Shown here: in pieces, positions 34,575 to 43,641 of the stretch | Layout of the letters: each line of letters begins with the position of its first letter | Position numbering within the stretch: the first letter of the stretch is position 1 | Assembly: GCA_965204405.1 (NCBI GenBank) | Contig: CBDBEN010000005.1 | Span: 2,356,001 to 2,420,000 of the forward strand | Direction of reading: 5' to 3' | DNA from: JANQPX01 sp965204405 | Lineage (GTDB): Bacteria > Pseudomonadota > Alphaproteobacteria > Geminicoccales > Geminicoccaceae | Length of the DNA stretch: 64,000 bases | Notes under the pieces: model-generated | What the model was told of the DNA's origin: nothing | Seen by the model: only the letters and a program-made list of their open reading frames with translations | Databases searched by the model: none | Translations under genes and position numbers: made by a program

Positions 34575-36175
34575 GCGAGGCCCTGAAGCCCAATATCGTT
34601 CTGATCATGGCCGATCAGCTGGCCGCACAGGCGCTCAGCCTTTATGGCAACAGCGTCGCCAAGACACCGAACCTCGAGAGACTGGCCGCCCGCGGCACTG
34701 TCTTTACCAACGGCTACTCCAACAACCCGCTCTGCGTGCCCAGCCGGGCATCGATGCTGAGCGGCCTTCGGACGCCGGCCATCGGCGTCTTCGACAATGG
34801 CAATGATTTGCCAAGTTCGATCCCGACCATGGCCCATTACCTTCGCCATTTGGGCTACTGGACCGAACTATGCGGCAAAATGCATTTCATCGGTCCCGAC
34901 CAGCTCCATGGTTTCAATGAGCGAACGGTCACCGACGTCTATCCCGCGAACTATCAATGGGTCGCCGACTGGGAGGCCGGGCCCGCCTTCGTTCCCTCGG
35001 GCACAGCGCTGAACGGCGTGGTCGAGGCCGGCCCCTGCCTTCGCACGATGCAGGAGGACTATGACAACGAGGTCGAACATGCGGCGATCCAGAGCCTTTA
35101 TGACAGGGCGCGCGAACCGGATCGCCTGCCGTTCTTTCAAGTCGTCTCCTTCACCAGCCCGCACACGCCGTTCACGGTCTCTTACGACTACTGGGACCGC
35201 TACGAGGATCATGAGATCGACATGCCGGCGGTCGGCGCGCTTGCCTTCGGTGATCTGGACTACCATTCCAAAGCCTTGTTCTTCGCCCATGGCCGCCACC
35301 GCCACCGCGTCACCGAGGACCATGTCCGGGCCGCGAGGCGGGCCTATTACGGCATGATCTCCTATATCGACGACAAGATCGGCCGCCTGCTCGATACGCT
35401 CGACAAAACGGGACTGGCCGACAACACCGCGATCTTTTTCGTTTCAGATCACGGGGAGATGCTTGGCGAGCGCGGCATGTGGTTCAAGCAGGCATTTTGG
35501 GAGTGGTCAGCCCATGTGCCCTTCATCGCCTCGGTTCCGGGCTATCCGGCTGGCGGACGCTGTGACGGCGTCGTTTCGCTGGTCGATCTGCTGCCGACGT
35601 TTCTCGAACTTGGCGGCCGGTTGCCTGCAGGCAATCCAGCATTCGACGGCAACAGCCTCCTCGATCTGATGGGCGGGCGAAGCGATGGATGGCCGGACGT
35701 AGCGATTTGCGACTACTTGGCAATCGGGCCGTGCGTTCCCTGCCGAATGGTGCGCAAGGGCCGCCACAAATACATCCACACCCATGGTCATCCCCCCCTA
35801 CTGTTCGATCTCGTGAACGATCCGCATGAATTGAACGATATCGCCGCCGATCCTGCTTATGCGGAAATCGTCTCGGCCTTGCATGATCACGCCATGACGG
35901 GCTGGGATCCCGATGACCTGACGCGTGACGTACTTGAGAGCCAGGCGCGGCGAAAGCTGATCAAGACAGTCCCCGGGCCGTCTCCCCGCTGGGATTTCAT
36001 CGCCAGGACGGGCGATGACAACCGCTACGTGCGCGCTGAAGGCGTCGACGCGACCAAAAGCCGGCTGCGCCTGCCGCAGGTACCGGAGGTGCCCGCCGAC
36101 TGGCCAGCCCTGAACCGTGAGACCGTTGCGGACCTGATCGCCGATAAGCGATCAATCGACGACTTCCTTAAATGA
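34571..36175 (+). CDS. Choline-sulfatase-like type I sulfatase (C-x-P-S-R)
   Basis: A 534-residue sulfatase close to the BetC group: PNIVLIMADQLAAQALSLYG start, Cys55 in LCVPSRASMLSG (C-x-P-S-R), CGKMHFIGPDQLHGF and FFVSDHGEMLGERGMW with the metal Asp-His, then MVRKGRHKYI. BetC cleaves choline-O-sulfate in the cytoplasm; this protein also lacks a signal peptide. AAAGGAGG stands before ATG 34571, which overlaps the GMC stop as ATGA. Because a sugar-acid enolase and ROK regulator share the operon, a substrate other than choline sulfate is possible. It is the last gene of the operon. Confidence 0.9.
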   Translation: MSEALKPNIVLIMADQLAAQALSLYGNSVAKTPNLERLAARGTVFTNGYSNNPLCVPSRASMLSGLRTPAIGVFDNGNDLPSSIPTMAHYLRHLGYWTELCGKMHFIGPDQLHGFNERTVTDVYPANYQWVADWEAGPAFVPSGTALNGVVEAGPCLRTMQEDYDNEVEHAAIQSLYDRAREPDRLPFFQVVSFTSPHTPFTVSYDYWDRYEDHEIDMPAVGALAFGDLDYHSKALFFAHGRHRHRVTEDHVRAARRAYYGMISYIDDKIGRLLDTLDKTGLADNTAIFFVSDHGEMLGERGMWFKQAFWEWSAHVPFIASVPGYPAGGRCDGVVSLVDLLPTFLELGGRLPAGNPAFDGNSLLDLMGGRSDGWPDVAICDYLAIGPCVPCRMVRKGRHKYIHTHGHPPLLFDLVNDPHELNDIAADPAYAEIVSALHDHAMTGWDPDDLTRDVLESQARRKLIKTVPGPSPRWDFIARTGDDNRYVRAEGVDATKSRLRLPQVPEVPADWPALNRETVADLIADKRSIDDFLK

Positions 36176-36994
36176 CTTGGCCGGACCGGCCAGCAGCATG
36201 TTGTGCAGCGCTTGACGGAAACAACGCCATAATGCCATCTCGACCTTTCTCAAGGCAGTCGATGCGCGATGCGATGCACTTACTGATCGGATGATTCTGG
36301 AGGGGGCCGTCTCAATTTTTTTGTGAGCTTGAAGGTGTCCTATCGCCCGGACACACTTATGCTGTGGTGGCGGCGAATTGCTGGAATGGGGTGAGATCCG
36401 TTTGGCCGAACTGTCGTTTTCGGATCTTGTGGGCAACCTCATTGCCTTGCAAGGTCGCCGATGCTGAATGGAAGGCCTTGAAGCCTTCCATGGGCCTTGT
36501 GGTCTTTTTGTTGCCGACAGCCCGCTTGAAGAAGGCCTAGGCTGCCGCCCCGTCGCGCCGCTCTAACAGCATGAAACCCAAAGCTTCCCATGCTTGTCGA
36601 GCGCTTGGCTCTGAAGTACCCAGCGGCCCTTGACCTTCACCTAGGTTTCGTCCATTCGCCACGAGTGGCCGGTTGGGCTTTCCGTTTTCGGGCTTCTTCT
36701 GCCAGCACTGGATTGTACTTGATCACCCATCGATTCAGTGTTGCATCATCAAACTCAATGCCACGCTCTTCCATGACTTCTTGGAGAGCCTGGCAGGACA
36801 CCGGATACCGAAGATAGAAGTAGACCGCGAGCAGGATGACACCTTCGGAAAATGTTTCCCCTTGAAACTCATCGCCTTTGCCACCTTAAAGAGGTCTACT
36901 CTACTCCAGCTCTCCGAGAAAACTTACGCAAATTGGGAACATCGGCCCCAAACTTTGAGACAAAGCCACATTACTTCAGCTGTTTGCCGTCACA
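36176..36994 (-). pseudogene. IS6-family transposase relic and surrounding debris
   Basis: On the minus strand around 36560-36860 the order CYLRYPVSCQALQEVMEERG, EFDDATLNRWVIKYNPVLAE and ARKRKAQPATRGE can be read, the N-terminal part of an IS6-type transposase. The catalytic half is missing or scrambled between 36440 and 36560. The stretch 36176-36540, following the operon, holds no recognisable gene. Element ends are not visible. Confidence 0.55.
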
Positions 36995-37303
36995 TCATGC
37001 AGGGCATTTCTTCTCAGCCATGATGCGCTTCAGCACCTCGATGTGCTCCCCGGATTCGCTGGCTTCAATGTCCGAAAGGATCGAGTCGTAAAGCGCATCA
37101 TCGTCGCCTAGCACGGCGTCGGTGACTTCGTATAATGAATCGTCCTCTGCCTGATCTTTCCATCCTTCATGCCGGCCTAATGCGCGTGCCAACTGCGTAC
37201 AGGAGGCTTGTTCGTATTTGGCGATATCCGCTTCTTTGGGAGCATTGGAACAGCCGGCAAAAACCAACGGTGTCAAAACTGCCGCACAAACGTATAATCT
37301 CAT
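36995..37303 (-). CDS. Small lipoprotein of unknown function
   Basis: A 102-residue protein starting MRLYVCAAVLTPLVFAGCSN, a lipoprotein signal peptide with lipobox VFAGC and Cys as the acylated residue; ATG 37303 follows TTGGAG. The mature part is acidic and helical with two further Cys residues (ASCTQLARAL and KKCPA), possibly a disulfide. This matches small rhizobial lipoproteins of no known role. It lies between IS6 and Tn3 relics with no partner gene. Confidence 0.6.
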   Translation of the reverse strand: MRLYVCAAVLTPLVFAGCSNAPKEADIAKYEQASCTQLARALGRHEGWKDQAEDDSLYEVTDAVLGDDDALYDSILSDIEASESGEHIEVLKRIMAEKKCPA

Positions 37304-37622
37304 CGAGAGCTCCAAGGAGATGTGGATCGTTGATCCGGCATGTCGAGGCAGTGGTTCCATCACTTTCAAGATACCAGAACGGTTGTATTTAGCTCAAATT
37401 AGAAAAAAAGGCCATGCGCTGCCTGTGAAGAGCTGATCGTCGCTGTCCGCCGGATCTCGGCTCTATCGACGAGCCAGGTGATATGTGGGAATAGGATCCT
37501 GTCCCAACCGATTAGCGGCAGGTTTCCTTTTGCGGACGAGCAGAGGCTTGCGCGATTCTGGTTTTAGTGCCCGTCTGGGAAGTTCTCATTGAATATCCAG
37601 TTTGGTGCACTAAAGCAGCAGT

Positions 37623-37886
37623 TTGCTCCATTCCATGTTCAGAGAATTGGCGCGACAGCCCACGAAGCGCCCTGCATCATTGGATTGGCTCCTCCTGCAC
37701 GGCGCGGGCCAATATCTTCGCAAACTTGCTGGCTATCCACGTCGACATATGCTTGCACTGGCCTGGCGGGAAGTTGGATGGGTCGAACGGACGCTCTTCG
37801 GTCTGGATTGGTTGCGCGACCTTGGCTTGCAACTTCGTGCGCGGATCAGCCTCAACAAGGTCGAGGCTCATCACGCTTTAAAGTGA
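37623..37886 (+). pseudogene. Tn3-family transposase fragment
   Basis: Eighty-seven residues including QYLRKLAGYPRRHMLALAWR, EVGWVERTLFGLDWLRD and ISLNKVEAHHALK match the late part of Tn3-type TnpA (pattern ILRKLAAYPRQNGLALAxRExGRIERTLFxLDWL). No other transposase part or resolvase is present. It is a scar of a former transposon beside the polyamine region. Confidence 0.65.
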
Positions 37887-37889
37887 TTC

Positions 37890-37912
37890 ATCAATAATAT
37901 GATCATTTTACT
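37890..37912. promoter_or_regulatory. TGATCA-type operator before GntR gene 1
   Basis: AATATGATCATTTTA contains the palindrome ATGATCAT about 115 bases before the regulator start. The core ATATGATCA is repeated in the inverted pair at 38661-38701, so it probably is a binding site of this regulator. Confidence 0.5.
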
Positions 37913-38015
37913 GATTCATCTTTGATATGGTATTTTAGATGATACCTGCTGTAAGGTCTTTTGCCGTCGGAGCCCCATTGGTTCGGGCATTCGCATTTAA
38001 TCGAGTTGGAGTTTG

Positions 38016-38666
38016 GTGATCGGTAAGCTGACGGCCCATGAAATCGTCTATCGCAGGCTGCGCGAGATGATCCTTTTCGGCGAGCTTGCGCCTGGCCAGG
38101 CTGTGACCATTCAGGGGTTGGTGGTGCGGCTGGACTGCGGGACAACGCCGGTGCGCGAGGCCATTCGGCATCTGACCGCCGAAGGTGCGCTTGTTCTCAA
38201 AGGCAACCGGCGCATCGCCGTTCCCAAGCTCTCTCTGTCCCAACTCGACGAGCTCTCTTTTGCACGGCTGACGATCGAGCCGCATTTGGCAAAGCTCGCG
38301 ACCTCGAACATGACTGAAGGCGACATCCAACCCTTGGAGGAAGCCGACCGCAGGCTCGAAGAGGCGATCGAGCAAGGGGATATCCGCACCTATCTCAAGC
38401 AGAATCACATCTTTCATCACGGGCTTTATGCGTTCTCCGCCGCGCCGATCCTCACCTCGATCACCGATGGGCTGTGGCTGCGCGCCGGACCGTCCTTGCG
38501 GGTGGTCTGCGGACGCATCGGTACTGCCAACCTTCCGGATATGCATGAGGAGGCGCTGGCCGCGATGCGCGCAGGCGACGCCGATGCGGCCGCTCACGCC
38601 ATCAAGGACGACATTCGCCAGGGTCATGAGCTGGTCAGGGAGTCACTTGAGCAGCAGGTTATATGA
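38016..38666 (+). CDS. GntR-family regulator, FCD type (polyamine operon 1)
   Basis: A 216-residue regulator. Residues 1-70 form the winged helix-turn-helix (HEIVYRRLREMILFGELAPG, CGTTPVREAIRHLTAEGAL) and residues 90-210 the helical FCD ligand domain with FARLTIEPHLAKLA and HGLYAFSAAPILTSITDGLW. GTG 38016 follows GGAG; a TTG three bases upstream is an alternative. Its stop codon lies inside the left arm of an inverted ATATGATCAAATT repeat upstream of the next gene. It probably represses itself and the puuA-aminotransferase-puuB operon and responds to a polyamine or derived acid. Confidence 0.88.
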   Translation: MIGKLTAHEIVYRRLREMILFGELAPGQAVTIQGLVVRLDCGTTPVREAIRHLTAEGALVLKGNRRIAVPKLSLSQLDELSFARLTIEPHLAKLATSNMTEGDIQPLEEADRRLEEAIEQGDIRTYLKQNHIFHHGLYAFSAAPILTSITDGLWLRAGPSLRVVCGRIGTANLPDMHEEALAAMRAGDADAAAHAIKDDIRQGHELVRESLEQQVI

Positions 38667-38701
38667 TCAAATTCATTGACCTTGGAAAAATTTGATCATA
38701 T
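38661..38701. promoter_or_regulatory. Inverted pair ATATGATCAAATT / AATTTGATCATAT
   Basis: Two perfect 13-base arms (38661-38673 and 38689-38701) are centred 28 bases apart in the gap before the first PuuA-like gene. The TGATCA core equals that of the site near 37900. The arrangement fits two operator half-turns for cooperative GntR-FCD binding; an RNA hairpin is also possible. Confidence 0.65.
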
Positions 38702-38781
38702 TTTGCTTCAATCGGAAAAAGTCGGGATGATCAGGCACGGCCACCCGACCGATTTAGAGCGTGGAAATGGGTGGCTTGGTC

Positions 38782-40149
38782 ATGGCAAGTTCGGACAGCA
38801 GCTGGGTTGATGCTCTGCCCCCCGCCTTTCAGGACTATCGCCAGCCGGGACGGCGCATCGAGGAGGTCGAGTGCATCATTCCCGACCTCGCCGGCATGTC
38901 CCGCGGAAAATCCATGCCGTTCTACAAGTTCCGTCCCGACATCACCTTTTTCCTCCCGATTTCGCTCTTCTACCAGACAATCACCGGCGACTATGTCGAC
39001 ACGGCCGAGACCAACGTTGAGTTCGACGTGGTCCTGCGTCCCGACATGGCGACTGCATCCGCCGTGCCGTGGGCGGATGATGTCACGCTTCAGGTGATCA
39101 ACGATCTTGAAACCCGGGCCGGCGAGCCGTTGGCGGTGGCGCCGCGCAATGTCCTAAAGCGCGTTCTCGGGCTCTATCGCGACCGTGGCTGGCGCCCGGT
39201 GGTGGCGCCGGAGCTGGAATTCTACCTGATCACCCCCAATGTCGATCCCAACGAGCCGATCCAGCCGCCAGTCGGGCGAACCGGGCGCAAAGGTGCCGGG
39301 CGCCAGGCTTATTCGATGGTCGCCGTCGATGAGTACGGGCCGGTGATCGACATGATCTACGCCTATGCGGAGGCCCAGGGACTGACCATCGACACGCTCA
39401 TTCAGGAAGGCGGTGCCGGGCAGATCGAGATCAATCTCAGACATGGCGATCCCTTGGATCTCGCCGATCAGGTCTTCTATTTCAAGCGCGCGATCCGCGA
39501 GGCCGCCCTCAAGAGCGGCACGTTCGCAACCTTCATGGCCAAGCCCATGCGCGACGAGCCCGGAAGCGCCATGCACATCCACCAGAGCGTGGTCGACACC
39601 AAAACCGGCGAGAATGTCTTCTCCGATGCCGAGGGCGCGCCGTCCGACGCGTTTCGCCATTTCATCGGCGGATCGCAGCACCACCTGATGTCGACCCTTC
39701 CGCTGCTCGCTCCTTTCGTCAATTCCTATAGGCGCTTCACCGCCGGCATGAGTGCCCCGGTCAATCTCGAATGGGCCGCCGACAACCGTTCCACCGGCCT
39801 GCGCATTCCGAATTCGCCGGCTTCGGCCAGGCGTGTGGAGAACCGGATCATCGGCATCGACAGCAACCCTTATCTCGCGATCGCCGCCAGCCTCGCTTGC
39901 GGCTATCTCGGCATGGTAGACAGGGTCGAGCCGCGTGCGGAAGCGTTTGGTGATATGGGTGAAAAAGGTGCCGTGCTGCCGCGCAACCTGACCGAGGCGC
40001 TGGACGGCTTCAAGAATGATCAGACCCTGCGCGATGTCCTGGGCGACGAATTCTGCCAGCTCTACGCCGCCGTCAAGAACGCCGAGCTCTTGGAGTTCGA
40101 GCGCGAAATCTCCCCTTGGGAGCGCGAGCATCTGCTGTTGAACGTTTGA
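38782..40149 (+). CDS. puuA: Gamma-glutamylputrescine synthetase-like glutamine synthetase (1)
   Basis: A 455-residue type I-fold glutamine synthetase with the PuuA arrangement. Visible active-site parts: ELEFYLI (metal Glu), EGGAGQIEINL (second metal Glu), MHIHQSV (His of the ammonium/substrate site) and NRSTGLRIPNSPASARRVENR with Arg residues for phosphoryl transfer. PuuA-type enzymes join glutamate to putrescine with ATP at the start of putrescine breakdown. ATG 38782 (after GGTGG) is chosen; starts at 38761 and 38767 are in frame. First of three genes regulated with the GntR gene before it. A second member is at 50045, only moderately similar, so specificities may differ. Confidence 0.85.
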   Translation: MASSDSSWVDALPPAFQDYRQPGRRIEEVECIIPDLAGMSRGKSMPFYKFRPDITFFLPISLFYQTITGDYVDTAETNVEFDVVLRPDMATASAVPWADDVTLQVINDLETRAGEPLAVAPRNVLKRVLGLYRDRGWRPVVAPELEFYLITPNVDPNEPIQPPVGRTGRKGAGRQAYSMVAVDEYGPVIDMIYAYAEAQGLTIDTLIQEGGAGQIEINLRHGDPLDLADQVFYFKRAIREAALKSGTFATFMAKPMRDEPGSAMHIHQSVVDTKTGENVFSDAEGAPSDAFRHFIGGSQHHLMSTLPLLAPFVNSYRRFTAGMSAPVNLEWAADNRSTGLRIPNSPASARRVENRIIGIDSNPYLAIAASLACGYLGMVDRVEPRAEAFGDMGEKGAVLPRNLTEALDGFKNDQTLRDVLGDEFCQLYAAVKNAELLEFEREISPWEREHLLLNV

Positions 40150-40188
40150 GCGCCGAGAAAAGGCGTGATCATTCAGGGAGCCACCGAC

Positions 40189-41586
40189 GTGACCGTGATC
40201 TCGAACCATCTGCCGACCCGGGAACTTCAGGCCCTGGATGCGGCGCATCATATGCATCCCTTCACCGCGGGCAGCGAGCTCGCCGAAAAGGGTGCCCGAG
40301 TGATCGTGCGCGCCAAGGGAGCGACGCTCACCGATTCCGAGGGTGTCGACATGCTGGATGCCATGGCTGGGCTTTGGTGCGTCAATATCGGCTATGGCCG
40401 GGACGAGCTGGCCGAGGCCGCCTTTCGGCAGATGCGCGAGCTTCCCTATTACAACACCTTTTTCCAGACGACCCACCCACCGGCAGTTGCTCTTGCCGCC
40501 AAGCTGGCCGAGCTGGCGCCTGATGATCTCAACCACGTCTTCTTCGCGGGTTCCGGTTCCGAAGCCAACGACACCAATATCCGCCTGGTCCGCCATTACT
40601 GGGCGGCCAAGGGCAAGCCGGACAAGACCATCATCATCAGCCGCAAGAACGCCTATCACGGCTCGTCCGTTGGCAGTGCCAGCCTCGGCGGTATGAAGCC
40701 GATGCATGCCCAGGGCGGCCTGCCCATCCCGGACATCCACCATATCGACCAGCCCCACTGGTACGCCGAGGGCGGTGACCAGAACCCCGAGGAATTCGGG
40801 CTGGAGCGGGCTCGCCAGCTGGAGGCTGCCATTCAGGAGCTGGGCGAAAACCGGGTCGCGGCCTTCATCGCCGAGCCGGTGCAGGGGGCCGGCGGCGTGG
40901 TCATTCCGCCGGAGAGCTACTGGCCGGAAATCCAGCGTATCTGCGATGCCCACGAGATCCTGCTGATCGCGGATGAGGTGATCACAGGCTTCGGGCGCAC
41001 CGGCAACTGGTTCGGCTCCGAGACCTTTGCCATTCGCCCTGATATCATGGCCATCGCCAAGGGGCTGAGTTCCGGCTACCAGCCCATCGGTGGCTCCATG
41101 GTCAGCGACGAGGTCGCCGAGGTCATCGCCGAAGCGGGCGAGTTCATTCACGGTTACACCTATTCCGGCCATCCGGTCGCCGCGGCCGTCGCTTTGGAAA
41201 ATCTGCGCATCCTGCAGGAAGAGCGCATCATCGATACCGTGCGCGACGATACCGCCCCCTATCTTGCCGAACGCTGGCGAGCGCTCGGCGATCATCCGCT
41301 GGTGGGTGAAGCCGGGATCGTCGGCATGATGGGCTCGATTGCTCTCACCCCCGACAAGGCTTCTCGCGCGGCCTTTGCCGGTGCGCCGGGCGAGGTCGGT
41401 CTTCGCTGCCGCACCCATTGCTTCGCCAACCGCCTGGTGATGCGCCATGTCGGCGACCGCATGATCATCGCGCCGCCACTGGTGGTCACCAAGGCGGAGA
41501 TCGATCGGCTGATCGAGCGCGCCGTGCAGTCCCTCGATCAGACCTACGCCGAGATCAAGGAGGACGGTCTTCTCAAGACCGCCTGA
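40189..41586 (+). CDS. spuC: Class III omega-aminotransferase (putrescine/diamine-pyruvate type)
   Basis: A 465-residue fold-type I PLP aminotransferase. Visible parts: GLWCVNIGYGRDELAEA, VFFAGSGSEANDTNIRL, SRKNAYHGSSVGSASLGG, EPVQGAGGVVIPP, LIADEVITGFGRTGNWFGSE and AKGLSSGYQPIGGSM with the catalytic Lys. The closest known role is SpuC/YhxA-like putrescine or beta-alanine:pyruvate transamination, giving 4-aminobutanal from putrescine. GTG 40189 follows AGGGAG at eight bases; a GTG at 40165 is an alternative. It lies between the PuuA-like and PuuB-like genes, giving this operon both glutamylation and direct transamination routes. Confidence 0.85.
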   Translation: MTVISNHLPTRELQALDAAHHMHPFTAGSELAEKGARVIVRAKGATLTDSEGVDMLDAMAGLWCVNIGYGRDELAEAAFRQMRELPYYNTFFQTTHPPAVALAAKLAELAPDDLNHVFFAGSGSEANDTNIRLVRHYWAAKGKPDKTIIISRKNAYHGSSVGSASLGGMKPMHAQGGLPIPDIHHIDQPHWYAEGGDQNPEEFGLERARQLEAAIQELGENRVAAFIAEPVQGAGGVVIPPESYWPEIQRICDAHEILLIADEVITGFGRTGNWFGSETFAIRPDIMAIAKGLSSGYQPIGGSMVSDEVAEVIAEAGEFIHGYTYSGHPVAAAVALENLRILQEERIIDTVRDDTAPYLAERWRALGDHPLVGEAGIVGMMGSIALTPDKASRAAFAGAPGEVGLRCRTHCFANRLVMRHVGDRMIIAPPLVVTKAEIDRLIERAVQSLDQTYAEIKEDGLLKTA

Positions 41587-41597
41587 GCGGCTGGCGC

Positions 41598-42899
41598 ATG
41601 GACATTCTCACCGCCAACGATCGCCCCGGCGCCTATCCCGCCTCCTACTATGCGGCGACTGCCGAAGCGCTCGAGCCGTTCGAACAGGCAAAGGGTGCTG
41701 TCCGCGCCGATGTCTGCATCGTTGGTGCCGGCTTCACCGGTCTTTCCGCCGCCCTGCATCTGGCTGAAGCCGGCTATGACGTCGTGCTGCTGGACGCCCA
41801 TCGCGTCGGCTTCGGTGCCTCCGGCCGTAATGGCGGACAGGTCGGCACCGGCCAGCGGATCCATCAGGACGAATTGGAGGAGATGGTGGGCGCTGAGTGC
41901 GCCCGCGCCCTTTGGGACCTCTCCCTGGACTCTGTCCGGCTGGTCAAGGATCTGATCCAGGCCCACGCTATTGACTGTGGCTTTGCAGATGGAATCATCC
42001 ACGCTGATCACCGTGCCCGCTTCGTGCCGGAAAGCCATGCCTATGCAAGGAAGCTCCAGGATCACTACGGCTATGACCTGATCCGCCCACTGGACCGCGA
42101 GGAGCTGCGGAGCCTGGTCGGCTCACCCGCCTATCACGGCGGTACGCTGGATAGGGGTGGCGGGCATATCCATCCGCTCCGCTACGCCTTTGGCCTTGCC
42201 AGAGCGGCGTCCGCCCTGGGTGTCCGCATCTTCGAGCGCTCGCGCGTCACCGGCCTTGCGAAGATATCGCCGGCCAAAGTCAGCACGGATCAGGCTGAGA
42301 TCACCGCCGATCAGGTCCTTCTCGCCTGCAACGGCTATCTCGGCCACCTCGACGGCCAGATCGCCGATCGGGTAATGCCGATCAACAATTTCATCATCGC
42401 CACCGAGCCCCTGGACGAAGCGACCGCAAGAAATCTGATCCGGGACAATCACGCAGTCGCCGACAGCAAGTTCGTCATCAACTATTTTCGCCTATCCGAG
42501 GACCGTCGCCTCCTGTTCGGCGGTGGCGAGAGCTATGGCTACCGTTTCCCGAGGGACATCAAGGCCCTGGTGCGAAAACCGATGCTCGAGATCTATCCAA
42601 ACCTCAAGGACACGCGCATCGATTATGCCTGGGGCGGTACCCTTGGTATCACAATGAACCGCATGCCCCACTTCGCCCGGCTAGAGGGCAACATCCTGAG
42701 TGCCGCCGGCTATTCCGGCCACGGTGTCGCTATGGCGACCCTGGGCGGTAAACTCGCCGCAGAGTCGATAGCAGGCCAGGCTGAACAATTCGACCTCCTC
42801 GCCAATGTCCCGACCCCCCGTTTTCCGGGCGGCACCACCCTTCGCTGGCCCCTCCTGGTTCTGGCTATGGTCTGGTACTCACTCCGCGACAGGCTCTGA
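41598..42899 (+). CDS. puuB: Gamma-glutamylputrescine oxidase-like FAD oxidoreductase (1)
   Basis: A 433-residue DAO-fold flavoprotein with the N-terminal PASYYAATAEAL motif typical of PuuB/OrdL, the FAD loop DVCIVGAGFTGLSAALHLAE, FGASGRNGGQVGTGQRI and the C-terminal ILSAAGYSGHGVAMATLGGK. PuuB oxidises gamma-glutamylputrescine to the aldehyde with H2O2 release. It starts 11 bases after the aminotransferase stop. A second PuuB-like gene is at 48735. The operon ends 17 bases from the convergent amidotransferase gene, so the two polyamine operons meet end to end. Confidence 0.85.
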   Translation: MDILTANDRPGAYPASYYAATAEALEPFEQAKGAVRADVCIVGAGFTGLSAALHLAEAGYDVVLLDAHRVGFGASGRNGGQVGTGQRIHQDELEEMVGAECARALWDLSLDSVRLVKDLIQAHAIDCGFADGIIHADHRARFVPESHAYARKLQDHYGYDLIRPLDREELRSLVGSPAYHGGTLDRGGGHIHPLRYAFGLARAASALGVRIFERSRVTGLAKISPAKVSTDQAEITADQVLLACNGYLGHLDGQIADRVMPINNFIIATEPLDEATARNLIRDNHAVADSKFVINYFRLSEDRRLLFGGGESYGYRFPRDIKALVRKPMLEIYPNLKDTRIDYAWGGTLGITMNRMPHFARLEGNILSAAGYSGHGVAMATLGGKLAAESIAGQAEQFDLLANVPTPRFPGGTTLRWPLLVLAMVWYSLRDRL

Positions 42900-42916
42900 C
42901 GCAGCCGCGGTGATCG

Positions 42917-43624
42917 CTACGATGTCGAGCGCGCTCCCTTGAAGAAGGCCTTGATGTGGCTGGCGACGCGGGTCGTGGAGAGGGGGCGGTGACGGCTCGC
43001 ATTGGCTTTTGCCGCGATCTGCGGCGGCAGGACCTTGCCGCGAGTCTCGATCAGATCTGTCATGAAATCACTGTCGATTTCCGGGTGCGGTTGGATCGAC
43101 CAGGCGCGGTCGCCATAGGCAAGCGCCGCGTAGCGGCAAAAGGGCGATGAGCCGACAACCTCTACTCCGGTTTGCAGTTTCGCGGGATTCGGCAGCTGGG
43201 TGACCTGGTCCTGGTGCCAGGCAACCACCTGGACCTCCTCGCCGACGCCGTTGATCGCATAGCCCTCGATCCCGACCGACCAGCCACCTTCGAACTTTTC
43301 CACCTTGCCGCCAAGCGCCTGCGCCAGGATCTGGTGGCCGAAGCAGATACCGACGGTCGGTACGCCGGCGGCGTAGACTCGCCTCAGAAAATCCTCGAGC
43401 GGCGGGATCCAGTCGTGATCCTCGTAAGCGCCGTGTCTGGAGCCGGTGATCAGCCAGCCGTCGCATTCGTCAGAGCTGTCGGGAAAGACGCCATCGACCA
43501 CCGGCCAGGTTTCGAAAGTGAAATCAGGATCGCCGAGCAGGCGCTCGAACATGGCGGGGTAATCGCCGTGTTTCCCCTGAAGCTCTTCGGGCGCCTTGCC
43601 GGTCTGCAGAATACCGATCTTCAT
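42917..43624 (-). CDS. Class I glutamine amidotransferase-like protein (possible PuuD role)
   Basis: A 235-residue GATase-1 fold protein. The nucleophile Cys is in VGICFGHQILAQALGGKVE and the His is in WSIQPHPEIDSDFM with the acidic partner nearby, so the triad looks complete. It is of the GMP-synthase-glutaminase-like subgroup rather than the peptidase C26 form of E. coli PuuD. As the last gene of a putrescine operon, it may hydrolyse gamma-glutamyl-aminobutyrate or another gamma-glutamyl product. ATG 43624 follows CAGGAG. Confidence 0.75.
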   Translation of the reverse strand: MKIGILQTGKAPEELQGKHGDYPAMFERLLGDPDFTFETWPVVDGVFPDSSDECDGWLITGSRHGAYEDHDWIPPLEDFLRRVYAAGVPTVGICFGHQILAQALGGKVEKFEGGWSVGIEGYAINGVGEEVQVVAWHQDQVTQLPNPAKLQTGVEVVGSSPFCRYAALAYGDRAWSIQPHPEIDSDFMTDLIETRGKVLPPQIAAKANASRHRPLSTTRVASHIKAFFKGARSTS

Positions 43625-43641
43625 CGTGAACTCCTGAAACG

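Noticed and set aside
34571..36175. Standard bet operon for choline sulfate use
   Set aside because: There is a choline-sulfatase-like and a GMC gene, but no betaine aldehyde dehydrogenase, no BetI and no choline transporter, and an enolase and ROK regulator are present instead.
39154..41448. Very long open frame on the minus strand, antisense to the PuuA-like and aminotransferase genes
   Set aside because: It lies fully opposite two well-supported genes, lacks any domain, and is explained by high GC and codon bias that remove stops on the opposite strand.
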